From assembly GCA_003427395.1 (NCBI GenBank), contig BFEA01000591.1, forward strand, positions 989,016 through 1,013,788: a stretch of DNA of 24,773 nucleotides, in the 5' to 3' direction. This DNA is from Chara braunii (lineage: Eukaryota; Streptophyta; Charophyceae; Charales; Characeae). Numbering within the stretch: the stretch's first letter is position 1; each line of letters starts with the position of its first letter. Below are positions 15,582-24,566 of the stretch, in pieces. Below the pieces are notes generated by a model. It was not told where the DNA came from, searched no databases, and saw nothing but the letters and a program-made list of their open reading frames with translations. The position numbers and the translations under genes are program-made.

Positions 15582-16660
15582 ATGAAAGTCTCTCACGAAG
15601 AAGAGGTGGCGAGAGTCAGGGAAGCACGACCTCCACCCCGTGATCCAGATGGAGCGAACGAGGAAGACGTTAAAGCAAGAAAGATGATTCGCCTCTATTA
15701 TAAAGAGGGAATCATCCCGTCAAACATCGATCTATGAGAAATGTCGGTGGATGGAAGAAAAGTTCATTTCAAGGTGAACTCAAGTATATATCAGACTAAG
15801 GTCATATGGTTGAAACAACACACCGCCAAGTTCATCTTAAAGTTCAGAGAAGGTGCAAAATTCTTATCACAATAGATCAAAGACGATATTGTTCGAGCTT
15901 ATGAAGAGTGGAAGACGAATGATAAAATGTTTGATCCGACTGGTTTTCAGAGAGGAAGGGTAAAGATAGAAAGTTCGAATGTGGTTTCTAATTTAGCCAA
16001 AAGTATTGAGGTGGTACAGTGGTCGATCAGCGAAGGGAGTGACAATGTTACTCTGGCCAGCATGTCTAACACTCTGGAGTTCAAACCGTGGCTCGCCAAG
16101 ACTCAGGTAAGGAGGAAGACGAGGTTACCTTTTGGGTGATTGTTGTCAAGGTTCCTCTTGACACCATGATCTACCTGGAATGTCATGTGAGAAGAACGAT
16201 CAGCCAAGTCCTGCTTACTCATCCGGCTGAACTAGATCGGATGAAGCCTTCGCTAATAAACATGAATTTCGATATAGATCCGACATGCAGGTCGAACATG
16301 AAGGATAAAATATGGATTGATACCTTCGAAGGGGATTCTCTTGAAGTGAAGCTAGCCTCAACTGATACGTCTAGATGTTGTTGCTGCATAGTTTTTTTCC
16401 ACATAGAGAATGAATGTAGAAGAGGCAATCAACGGACGCAAGATGTAGATGGTAATACTCAGGCGTTGGGAGCAAACACTAGAGAGTAAGTTCAGTCATT
16501 TATTTCTCGCTATGAAGGTCTGCTTGGCCCACCTTCTCAATCACCAACATTGCATGAGTAGGGTGGTACCTCGCAAGTGCAACAAGGAGGTACCCAGGGA
16601 TTGGTCATGGTCAGGGTAATCTTCCTCTACATGTGGTCGATCCTGTGCTAACTGGAATCA
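15582..16660 (+). pseudogene. LINE ORF1 (nucleic-acid-binding protein) remnant
   Basis: From ATG 15582 one frame reads MKVSHEEEVARVREARPPPR and continues past a TGA (15735) and a TAG (15873) to about 16110. There a single frameshift moves it into the frame that reads EDEVTFWVIVVKVPLD. The later part has RMKPSLINMNFDID, KIWIDTFEGDSLEVKLA and, near residue 270, SRCCCCIVFFHIENECRR. The last resembles the Cys/His-rich nucleic-acid-binding end seen in some plant LINE ORF1 proteins, where a C-C-H-C pattern follows such a segment. A glutamine-rich tail follows with a stop at 16560. The protein is expected to bind element RNA in a ribonucleoprotein with ORF2. The assignment rests on position upstream of a clear ORF2 and on the motif style, not on a search. 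Confidence 0.6.
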
Positions 16661-16679
16661 ACTTCATCCATATTTCAGG

Positions 16680-18140
16680 AATAACATAGAATTCATGAAA
16701 ACCTAACAAAAAACTTATTAGGTTTGCACAATTTTTTTAAAAGATTATGATAGTACATTTTTCAGGCCTCCTACATGAACAACATTCTATGTGAAGTAAA
16801 TTAACCGCAAAAAATGAATAGAAAATTACTTTTTCAAAACCACTGGAAGTGGTGAGGAGAGAAGCAAGTCTTTTTACAAAAAAATCACTACCTTGCAAAA
16901 CACCGTTTGTTCAAGAACCGAAATATCCCAATTTTGTTTTATTTTTAAAAATCAAATTTATAGTTCTATAAGGCATGAAGCACGATGAAACGATTCGGGG
17001 GTTTCCCAAACACGCACATATATTCTCCTATTCACGAATACATTCTTTTGGATATGTTCCCTCATATATGGACGAATATATTATTTTTTAGTATTTTTAA
17101 TTGAAAGATTTTTTCCATTTTTTAATTTTAAACTAAGTAAAAAATACGGATGTCCGCCAGACCAATTTTATCCGGAATTTTCAATCCGGATGAAATTTTC
17201 GGATTAATCCCTGATATGGAAAATCCGGTCCTGCGCAAAAAAAAAATAAAAAAAAAATAAAAAAAATCAAAATAATATGGAAAAACAATATGTTGTTCAT
17301 ATCAATGATATGAACAACTTTTGGCTTGAGGCCATCTTTGATTACTCAACAAATATGAAGATAAAAAATAAAACAGAACAAGAAAATAATATTTAGATAA
17401 AAAATTATAGAATGAATTAAGCATCCCCCCTCTAAACCCCTTTATTCCCAATCTTATCCTCTTTGAACCCTTTCAGGCCTTATCAAGCTTTTCATGAAAT
17501 AGGAACGTAGTTCTATTGTATTTTGCATGCGCAATATCACTTTTTTTTTTTTTTTTTTTNTTTTTTTTTTAATGCCATTTTTTTAATCATCTGGATTTTT
17601 GGATGATCCTACCCCCCGATCATCCAGGTAGATAATCCGACCATATTATCCGGCCAAATAACCCATGCTACCTAGATTTTAAATCATGGTTGGCTAAGAA
17701 TTTGAAGATGTCCCCGAGGCAAAAGTTGTTAGAACTCCTCTTTTACATAACATATATTTTTTGACAAAGATTTTACAGTAAACTTAAAAATTGATTATAT
17801 TAATTTATAGTTCTATAAACTAGTTTTTGCAAAACTTGTTTTTTACCAAACTGTTGAAAACGACTTATAGTTCTATAAATGAGTATTCACCGAAACTGTT
17901 TTTTTTAACGTTTTTCGAGTTCGTGTTGCAGTCCTTAGAGATTGTCTTGTTTGAGCTATGTTTTTTTTCAATCTACTAAAAACGACTTATAGTTTTATAA
18001 CATGTTTTTTTATTGGAAATAATTTTCTTGCACATTTTGAGAATCGCTAGACTTTTTGCTAATTTTTTTGCCTCCTTTATCAGGAAACAGTTAAAAACGC
18101 TCTCCTTTATGTGTCAAAAATAAGAGTTTGACTTATATTT
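16680..18140. other. AT-rich block interrupting the LINE; short repeats and hairpins
   Basis: No coding frame is visible and the base composition is much more AT-rich than the flanking LINE segments, suggesting an insertion. TTATAGTTCTATAA, itself a hairpin (TTATAG/CTATAA), recurs at about 16962, 17808 and 17867, with a variant at 17987. The last two are preceded by AAAACGAC. Perfect hairpins occur at 17292-17318 (GTTGTTCATATC/GATATGAACAAC, 3-nt loop) and 17601-17625 (GGATGATC/GATCATCC). CCGGAT words cluster at 17170-17230 and around 17630-17660. A T-run of about 39 nt at 17541-17570 contains one ambiguous base (17560). Element ends and target duplications were not identified. Confidence 0.5.
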
Positions 18141-18156
18141 TTTCATTCTATAAAAA

Positions 18157-18950
18157 ATGTTAGGTTTTGTGGTGTTGTTAGGTTTTCACGAATGCAGTGT
18201 TGAATGGCCAAACCGCTATTTGCGTCATTTGTCGTCAACTAACTCAGCGCTTCATCCTTTCGACTTCCCTCCTCTTCATCAAGATTTTTCAGCATGTTTC
18301 TTCCCGATTAGAGAAATTGTAGATTGTCTTGCCTCGAGACTGCTTCCACTACCAAGGATGACCGCCCATCGATCGATGACCAGCAATCCTCCAGCTGCTC
18401 AAGTAGATCCAGCCCATGTCCAAACACCACCTTCGTCTCAACGACCAGCCTCAATTGACCCCTCTCCATCCCCGGATCCACTAAACAGAGCCATAAGCAC
18501 AGAACAGGGTAAGCAAAAACGTTTGAGTTCTTATAAAGGTAATGAAGGTGAATCCTCTCAAATTTAAGGTGAACACCCTCATTCCTCGTCTGATTTATCA
18601 CGTGGCTTATTATCCACTATCGATACCTTTGGTAGCAAGACAACTGGACATAGAATTTATGTCGCACTGGAAAGAGGCTAGTCAAGTGATTTGAAGATTC
18701 GTGTTCTCCCTCTGTTTCTCATACTAACTCGAAATGCATTTTGGTTTATTGCATTTTGAAGCTCGGATGAAGCAACGACATTGGTTAATATCTTATCTCT
18801 TGATGCATGTATGCCCATCTCTATTGTTAGCCTACTACGTCCTGCTATCACTAACAAGTTCGTATTCAGATGTATTCCTGATGAAATCATGCCATACTTG
18901 ATTATGGACAATCCGCTCAACCCAGGGGAAAACAAATAAAATTTGTGTCC
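18157..18950 (+). pseudogene. LINE inter-ORF / ORF1 C-terminal region remnant
   Basis: The frame 18157-18567 has a Pro/Ser/Thr/Gln-rich middle (SNPPAAQVDPAHVQTPPSSQ) followed by a basic stretch KQKRLSSYKGNEGESS. It continues beyond a stop as GEHPHSSSDLSRGLLSTIDT. A disordered linker of this type is plausible between the ORF1 binding domain and ORF2 in long plant LINEs. No domain is recognisable, and the first 40 codons may belong to the preceding AT-rich block. The minus-strand frames overlapping here (to 19194) are shadows. Confidence 0.35.
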
Positions 18951-19221
18951 CAATCTGTGATGGGTGTTTCAGGAACGGTTAGATTGAAAATTTGGAAAGA
19001 GAAGGTATGCGTCTGATCCCGTTAGCCCTGATTATCGAGAAACACAAACAACTTTTGGCTTGCATTATCATTCCTCCACTCAAATTTGTTAAATGTCTTT
19101 GCCTCTGTCGATGACACACTGCCGAAAGATAAGAAGTTGCTCTCGCCATTCGTCGAATCCAATTTGTTAACTCTCTGACCTCATCACCCTTCATGACAAC
19201 ATGATGGTATGACGTCTAACC

Positions 19222-20096
19222 ATGGGTAAATTATCGCTAGCTACTTGAAACCTATGAGGATTATGAGACTTATCAGGGAAGTAGAAGAATGACAGGTTAA
19301 AAACGTGGATAAATGAGAGCAATATTCAAATTTCATGTATTCAAGCAACAAGTTGGATGAAGGAAACATCAATGCATTAGCCATATGGTGGGACGATCCC
19401 CAACTATGGTTCCTTGCCAAAGGATCGAGAGAAGGGATCGCGATATTAATACATCGTGCGCTATGAGTTGAGATGATTGACTATTATGCTGATTTGTGAG
19501 GAAGATGAACTTGGATTAAAATTTTATTGGATGAACATAGGTGGCTTATTGTCTGCATCTACGCTCTAACTGATATCAGAGAGAATTTTTTTTTTTTTAA
19601 TGAATTGTTGTACGTCATCCCTGATTGTAAATAGACTCTAATTGTTGGAGATTTGAATGTATCACTAGATGTACCCCACAGTCGACAAAACCCATCCCTG
19701 TTGAGATATAAAACTTCTTTCATTTCACTTATGTCTGATCTCGATGTGATCGACCCACGCCACTTGACACATCCATACAAGGAAGGATTCACATGATGCT
19801 CGAACAAAAAAGCAGATGGAGTGTTCACCAGATGTCGATTGAATTTCTTCTTGATCCCATCACTAATGTGAGAAAACGTTGCCTTGATTAAGAAAGTCGG
19901 TCAGTCTGTCTCTGATCACAAACCGGTTTGTATCACGGTTCATACTCAATAGATTGTTAAAGGGTTAGGCCTGTTCCGATTCAATGCTACAAATTTAGAG
20001 GATCGGGACCTCGTCAAATTGATAAAGGAATTTTGGTGATCATAGTAAGAGACCCAGGCTAGATTTCAGTCAAATGTCTAATGGAGGGACAAAGGT
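19222..20096 (+). pseudogene. LINE ORF2: apurinic/apyrimidinic-type endonuclease domain
   Basis: ORF2 starts at ATG 19222: MGKLSLAT, stop, NL, stop, GL, stop, DL. This aligns with the ATWN-RGL start of plant LINE endonucleases, with tryptophan and two likely arginines replaced by TGA (19246, 19255, 19264). One frameshift at about 19348 follows CIQAT. From 19350 a single frame holds the core: NALAIWWDD, GIAILIHRAL, IKILLDEHRWLIVCIYAL, LIVGDLNVSLDVP, FISLMSDLDVIDPRH, GFT-stop-CSNKKADGVFTRCRL and the terminal SVSDHKPVCITVH. GDLNVSLD and SDH are catalytic-region motifs of the family. The enzyme nicks target DNA to prime reverse transcription. Stops at 19464, 19497, 19506, 19632, 19794, 19869, 19950 and 20037 inactivate it; several sit where Trp is expected. 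Confidence 0.85.
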
Positions 20097-20841
20097 GTGC
20101 AAACATTCTCCGACGTACTCAATATATTCTCGATAATTCTTTCACATGAGCGAAATAATAAAGAAAAATCTCTAAAAAGACGTGTTGAGTATGCGGAGTC
20201 TTGTATGTATGAGTATCCTCTCTCCAATGAAGTTTCGGGTAAGGAAAAAATGAATCCGATATCAGAATGGGATGCGCTTCAGGCATCCAACTCAGAAGTC
20301 TGATATGAACGTCTGTGAGTTAAAGGTATTGTTGTGTATGATAGGATGACGAAGAAATCTTTTCAAAAATTGTTTCCTATAAGATCCCTTGTCCCCATGC
20401 GCGAATTGACACACCCCTTTCATAGAGAAGCCCCCAAAGCCAAATAGTCAAGAAATTTGTGTGAGTATGTTGCTCTCTATTATTGCGACATCCTTACATC
20501 TCGTCTTCGGGGAACTTCAGTTACAGACAAGTTGGATAAGGTTCGTAACCACTGGGATAACACTACTTCTAGACGGTCCACAGTAGGTCGACTAAACTTA
20601 GACCGACCTGTCACAATCTTAGAGGTCCATGAAACTCTCAAGACAATGTCAGCAAAGCCCCGGACGATGACGGTTTACCTACTGAACTATATATGATTAT
20701 ATGTACTAGGTAGTCATCTGGTGAATATATGCAACAATATTCTAATAGGAGGAAAAATGTCCAAAAGTATGTGCAAAGGTGTCATCTCTGTGCTGTTAAA
20801 AAAAAAAAAGCGGAGCGAGATCATAAATTAGAGACCCATTA
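20097..20841 (+). pseudogene. LINE ORF2: linker between endonuclease and RT, and RT N-terminal motifs
   Basis: The same frame as the endonuclease core continues: RRVEYAESCMYEYPLSNEV, stop (20301), YERL, stop (20316), VKGIVVYDRMTKKSFQKL. The last matches the WLK-GDRNTKFFH-like motif of LINEs. LDRPVTILEVHETLKTMSA corresponds to the EEV-AL--M--KSPG motif before RT block 1. ICNNILIGGKMSKSMCKGVI leads to a poly(A)-expanded Lys run and then N, TAG (20829), RPI, which corresponds to the near-invariant NWRPI of LINE RTs. After RPI the residues normally before YKLIAK are missing and the frame shifts by one. Other stops lie at 20043, 20046, 20079, 20445 and 20694. Confidence 0.8.
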
Positions 20842-21415
20842 TACAAATTAATAGCTAAGATTTTTGCAAGGATATTGGCTAGATACATGCCTGACTTGGT
20901 GAAAAATGACTTTCGCGGCCATTTCATTTTTGACAACATTGTAACGCCCATTGAGACGTTAGAGGTAATCCAAAACGATAATCGTAATATTGTTGTACTT
21001 CTTCTTGACCTAGATAAGGCGTGTGACTGGGTGAATTGGTCATATGTCCTCACTACTCTCAAGGTAGGTGATTTTGGTCCTTACATCTCTAAATGGGTGA
21101 TTGCACTATATACCTCGTCCAAGGCGTCAACTTTGATTAACGACTTGAGATCTAATAAATTCGTTTGAACCTGGTACCTTCGTCAAGGCTGCCCATTAGC
21201 CCCGCTAGTGTTCATTGTCCAGATTGAGGTACTCTTGAGTAACATAAGAGTTAACCCTTCAATCAGAGGATTTCAGGTAGGACCGACTCATTGCAAAGTC
21301 AGAGCACTGGTTGATAATCTTTTTGTGGTGTAATTTCTCTCTTTGCTCTCAAGTCTGAACTTACCACATACTCTTCTCTTTCCGAAGCATCGGTCAATTG
21401 ACACAAATCAACAAC
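20842..21415 (+). pseudogene. LINE ORF2: reverse transcriptase palm/fingers (inactive)
   Basis: In frame 20842-21331: YKLIAKIFARILARYMPDLV, then HFIFDNIVTPIETLEVI, VVLLLDLDKACDWVNWSYVL (the LDFEKAYD-VNW motif with the first catalytic Asp), ISKWVIALYTSSKAS, a TGA (21166), LRQGCPLAPLVFI, and RALVDNLFVV at the position of the YADD box. The box is VDN rather than ADD, so one catalytic aspartate is replaced by Asn. The QTGFI-RGR stretch is shortened. After a TAA at 21331 a shift of frame gives FALKSELTTYSSLSEASVN, TGA (21399), HKSTTIS, matching the family INW-KS motif. The foldback element at 21416 interrupts the gene here. Reverse transcription of the element RNA would have been its function. Confidence 0.9.
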
Positions 21416-21694
21416 CATTTCGTCAAAACGGGCATATTATATTTTTTGAACGAAATTAAAATTGAGTTTTTTGGTCGAAATTTTGTCCAAATTTTTGGCT
21501 CATGGGGTCTGGCATTCCTAGCATGCCAGACCTCCTAGATGTACCTGGTCGCATCTTGAGACTAGATACATCTAGGGGGTCCGACGTTCTAGGCGCGTCG
21601 GACCGCCAAGAGCCAAAATTTTGGACAGGATTTCGACCCAAAAACTCAATTTTAATTTCGTTCAAAAAAATAATATGTCCGTTTTGACGAAATG
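21416..21694. mobile_element. 279-bp foldback/MITE element with three internal hairpins (cloverleaf)
   Basis: Terminal inverted repeats of about 88 bp (21416-21503 and 21607-21694) begin CATTTCGTCAAAACGG and match at roughly nine in ten positions. Between them lie three consecutive perfect hairpins. The first is GGTCTGGCAT (21506) / ATGCCAGACC (21523). The second is CCTAGATGTA (21534) / TACATCTAGG (21567). The third is GGTCCGACG (21578) / CGTCGGACC (21596). The whole sequence can fold as a long stem topped by three short stems. Hairpins 1 and 3 are homologous 27-bp units. It encodes no transposase; the 69- and 61-codon frames are shadows. It is inserted in the LINE reverse transcriptase, so it is younger than that LINE copy. 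No convincing target duplication is visible (flanks AAC and ACT). Confidence 0.85.
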
Positions 21695-22202
21695 ACTGTT
21701 AATCCGTTTTCTTGCTTCCTGATGATTTTCACTTAGAAACGGAATGGGGAATGAAACGTATCCCAGAAAACAAATTTGAGAGTTTGTTGGAGGTACAAAT
21801 ATCTCTCTTCGACTGCTAAGGTGATTAGGATGATCTCCTCCTTCACAACTTGCTGCATCGTCTGACAACTTGGGGTAAAACTACCCATCTCTCCCTCTTC
21901 GACAAAGCACTGGTCCTAAACGGGGCCCTTTTTTCCCTCATTTGGTTTGTAGCTACAGTCAAAGTTCTCAGTAAACAAGTGTATGACAATTCCTATGGAA
22001 CCATACGCAGGTGAGGAAGATGATTTGCTCTCAAAGGTGGTGAGAAAAATGGCATGCACGTATAGGGAAAGTGACAGCTTGGGTATGCTGGGCCAATAAT
22101 GCCAAAATGATGCAATGTTCATGAACTTGAAATGGCTTATCAAAGCCATGTGTGCTCCTTTACCACCTCACTAGACGTATTTAACGAAATACCTGTTATC
22201 TC
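21695..22202 (+). pseudogene. LINE ORF2: RT thumb/connection region
   Basis: After the foldback insertion one frame reads DDFHLETEWGMKRIPENKFE, LLEVQISLFDC, and NLLHRLTTWGKTTHLSLFDKALVLNG, then shifts to LFSLIWFVATVKVLSKQVYD. This is the W---LSL-GR--V-N--L---WY-- region that follows the RT catalytic core in plant LINEs. Further on, G-TIRR, stop, GR, stop, FALKGG and V, stop, GKW continue the family pattern, with several stops again at positions where Trp would be plausible. Decay is heavier here than upstream. Confidence 0.7.
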
Positions 22203-22613
22203 ATGAATGATACCTCGACACATCCAATGATGTATGAACTTGCAGATGTTGTTTTCTTACCAAAGGAGACATGTCAATCTCCCTGTTGGAGACCAATCAT
22301 ACAAGTGTGGAAGAAACTGAGATGTGATGTAAGATGGGTTGAACCTAGCACCAAGGCCGAAGTGTTGTCCCAACCGATTTTCAAAAATCCACACACCAGA
22401 TCTCAAAATGGGAAGTGGATCAAAGTTGATACCACTCCTCACAGTTTCGGTCGGGCATGGATAGAAAGGCAGGTACTTCAAATTGGTGACATGTGGGATG
22501 ATATAATGGGTGAATGGATTTGCATTGCGGATCTCACACTTAAGCAGAGCCAAATGCGGAAGATAGAAGAGAAAAAATATATAATAATTGATGCAATTCT
22601 GAAAAAGTGAAAA
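22203..22613 (+). pseudogene. LINE ORF2: C-terminal region before zf-RVT
   Basis: An uninterrupted frame of 135 codons holds SPCWRPIIQVWKKLRCDVRW, EVLSQPIFKNP and FGRAWIERQVLQIGDMWDD. The regularly placed Trp residues and the pattern W--I---W-----WV-P----VL-QPIF-NP...G--RVGDIWD are typical of the non-catalytic C-terminal region of L1-type plant ORF2 proteins as I know them. It is the best-preserved part of the element. A minus-strand frame of 98 codons over it is a shadow. Confidence 0.65.
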
Positions 22614-22910
22614 AATATTACTTCCCCTTTAACGGTTGATTCGATTGGAACATGGTTTATTAACTGTTTTCCTGACTAGCCCCATCCTCAGCTTAGTAGA
22701 AGACGCAACTCCGGCGATAGGGTCCTCATTTAAATAGATTAGAGCAATAAATTAGTCATATTCAAAATAAAATATTTGATGTTGTTTGTTTGTTGAAGGA
22801 AAGTCTATCACGCTCTAAAATTGAATCCACACGTATCGGACTGGAGAGAAAAAAGGAAGAAGGGGGAAAAATTTTGCCTAATGGAATACACCCAATAAAT
22901 TGGATACAAT
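22614..22910 (+). pseudogene. Decayed LINE segment
   Basis: Stop-rich, A/T-biased sequence lies between two recognisable ORF2 parts. KVYHALKLNPHVSDWREKRK can be read near 22800-22860, in the position of the pre-zf-RVT segment. No other structure is seen. Confidence 0.4.
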
Positions 22911-23205
22911 ATGATTATCCCGGCTAAGGACTCACCAACGGTTTTAAGAAGCAGATGGACCCCGTTGTTTCCAAACTGTAACCCAACCATCCTGTCTGAC
23001 ATGATCATAAGATGCTGGAAACAACTAAAGGAAATCCCGAACCAAAGACAAGCAGCGACACTATGGTTACTATCCTTGGCGGCCACTCCTATCGTTGTCT
23101 TGTTGATTCAACATGGTATGCAAATTGATAATAAATGTGTAAGTTGTCTGTGGACTTTTGAGTCAAACTCTCACATGTGGTGGGATTGTCCAACCTAAAA
23201 CAAAT
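22911..23205 (+). pseudogene. LINE ORF2: zf-RVT zinc-binding domain
   Basis: The frame 22911-23198 ends with ATLWLLSLAATPIVVLLIQH and GMQIDNKCVSCLWTFESN, then SHMWWDCPT. The pattern (aromatic-rich start, hydrophobic helix, CxxC, then H and C about 14-18 residues later) is the zf-RVT domain found near the C-terminus of plant LINE ORF2. All four presumptive zinc ligands (CVSC, H, C) are kept. It is preceded by WTPLFPNCNPTILSD, which fits the interdomain region. Confidence 0.75.
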
Positions 23206-23284
23206 TTTACTATGGTTGACAAGACAATGGGATAGCCTCTCGGACGATTCTATTAAATGAGATAAATTCTAAGTTTGGATTGGA

Positions 23285-23640
23285 GGTGTACCTGAAGATA
23301 TGAATCTGCATGAAGGTTCGAGATACATGGCCCAGACAGCTAGAGCTGTAATATGCTCAGTCATTTGGTATGGGAGGAATGATGCAGTGTTTAATGACAA
23401 ACAATTAATAAATAAGTAAATTCGAATCGAAATATTTCAGGGTCTCAAAAAGTTTATTTTCGTAAATTGGCGAAGGAGAGTTATCAAATATGGAAACGAT
23501 GCGACAGGAAGGAGATGGTTCATAAAGACTTCAAGTTGGTGCTGGAATTATTCATTGGCACAAATTGATGAGCATGGTAAACTGGTGATTTGCAAATGGT
23601 TGCTAAGCAACTACCGGTGTATATTTGTTAGATGTATATA
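23285..23640 (+). pseudogene. LINE ORF2: C-terminal tail
   Basis: One frame with a single TAA (23417) reads YMAQTARAVICSVIWYGRND, AVFNDKQLINK, then IFQGLKKFIFVNWRRRVIKY and SLAQIDEHGKLVICKW. IWYGRNDAVF corresponds to the IW--RN--VF motif that closes many plant LINE ORF2 proteins. The frame ends in hydrophobic, low-information sequence after 23620, which I take as the start of the 3' UTR. Confidence 0.65.
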
Positions 23641-24374
23641 TTTCTTAGCCTGTTGTTTTTTATTATTTATTTTCTTGTATTCCTTGAACTCCCTACTCCT
23701 TTGGGACCATTTTCTATCATTCACTATTTCTTTGTCTTGTGTTTGTTGTTTATTTTGTTGACGTCCCTTTCTTTGTCGGAACCTATACACTCGGTTACGG
23801 CTCGGTCACAAAAGATAGGCAGTAGGTGTAGTCAGTGGAGGGAGTGTGGCTTGTCTTGGCTCAAGGGCTCCTTTTGGACTTCAACCCATGTGTAGGGGTT
23901 TAATGTAGCCTAGTTTCTCCGATGGATTGGAGTTTTCTGACAAATATTTAGTAGGACTACTTTAGGGTAAGTAGGGACAACCAGTTCCCACTGATTTTGA
24001 ATGTATGGTTTGTGAGGTTGTTTTGCCCTTGTGGGAGTTTTGTTGAAAGCCGTCGGGCTTTGGTTTCTTTTTATGAGGTTTGTTTGGCTTTTCGATCCGT
24101 GGGGCTCGTGGGGCTTTGGTTTCTTTCATAGGAAGTTCCTAGTTTGTGAGGGTTTTTCTCAGGCTTGAGGCATCATTTTTTCCTTAGGGTCGAAGGTCAT
24201 TAGGACAACGGTCTGGTTCTAGAAATTTTTGTCACTGGTTTTGCCACCCCGACACCCCAAATCTTTTTTTCCTTATTTTTTCTCCTGGTTGTTTGTTAAG
24301 ATTTCCCGACCTCTTTTTTGGTGTACGCAATCAAATGAGTTGTTTGTTTTGTAAAGAAAAAGAAAAAAAAAACA
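23641..24374 (+). other. LINE 3' UTR and A-rich tail
   Basis: G/T-rich non-coding DNA with a repeated GGGCTTTGGTTTCTTT word (about 24054 and 24111) and related GAGGTTTGTTTGGCTTTT. It ends in GTTTTGTAAAGAAAAAGAAAAAAAAAA. G/T-rich UTRs with an A-rich end are usual for plant L1-type elements. Hydrophobic frames at 23555-23895 are compositional. Confidence 0.6.
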
Positions 24375-24566
24375 ACCCTTGTATTCCTCGGGGTGCCATT
24401 CCTGTCACTTATCCCTGCCAAGCATAGTACAAACAAAAAATATTATTGAGAATTTTTTAGAAAAAGGAAGGTCCTTCAGACTCGTAAGGGTGTTAAAGCA
24501 CCTGTACACTACACATCAGCCCGCAAGTCTCAGCATGAAACCCCCACCACTTCGGAGGCCGTCGAT
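24375..24566. other. Unassigned flank after the LINE
   Basis: No gene is supported. TCCTCGGGG at 24386 also follows the poly(A) run at the start of the window (37), which is probably coincidence. A 94-codon plus frame (24379-24663) runs through the candidate SINE and is not a gene. Confidence 0.35.

Larger units (their letters stand above)
15301..24374 (+). mobile_element. Decayed L1-type non-LTR retrotransposon (LINE), about 9 kb
   Basis: The order is: ORF1-like frame (15582-16660), AT-rich intervening block, proline/serine-rich linker frame (18157-18950), ORF2 endonuclease (from 19222), reverse transcriptase (about 20640-21400), a foldback insertion, RT thumb/connection (21695-22160), C-terminal region with zf-RVT (22203-23640), a G/T-rich 3' UTR, and an A-rich end AAAGAAAAAGAAAAAAAAAA at about 24354. 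All parts read on the plus strand. Many stops and a few frameshifts make it non-functional. The 5' end is uncertain and the 3' end is set by the A-rich tail. ACCCTTGTA after the tail (24375-24383) also occurs at 14737-14745, but I do not trust it as a target-site duplication. Confidence 0.85.

Noticed and set aside
17541-17570. Poly(T) with an ambiguous base as an element boundary
   Set aside because: The single N at 17560 in a homopolymer is most simply an assembly or base-calling ambiguity.
19350-21415. Reassigned genetic code (TGA or TAG read as Trp) suggested by stops at Trp positions
   Set aside because: TGG is also used for Trp in the same frame, both TGA and TAG occur, and likely Arg codons also became TGA. 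The catalytic YADD box is also mutated. Transition decay explains all of this without recoding.
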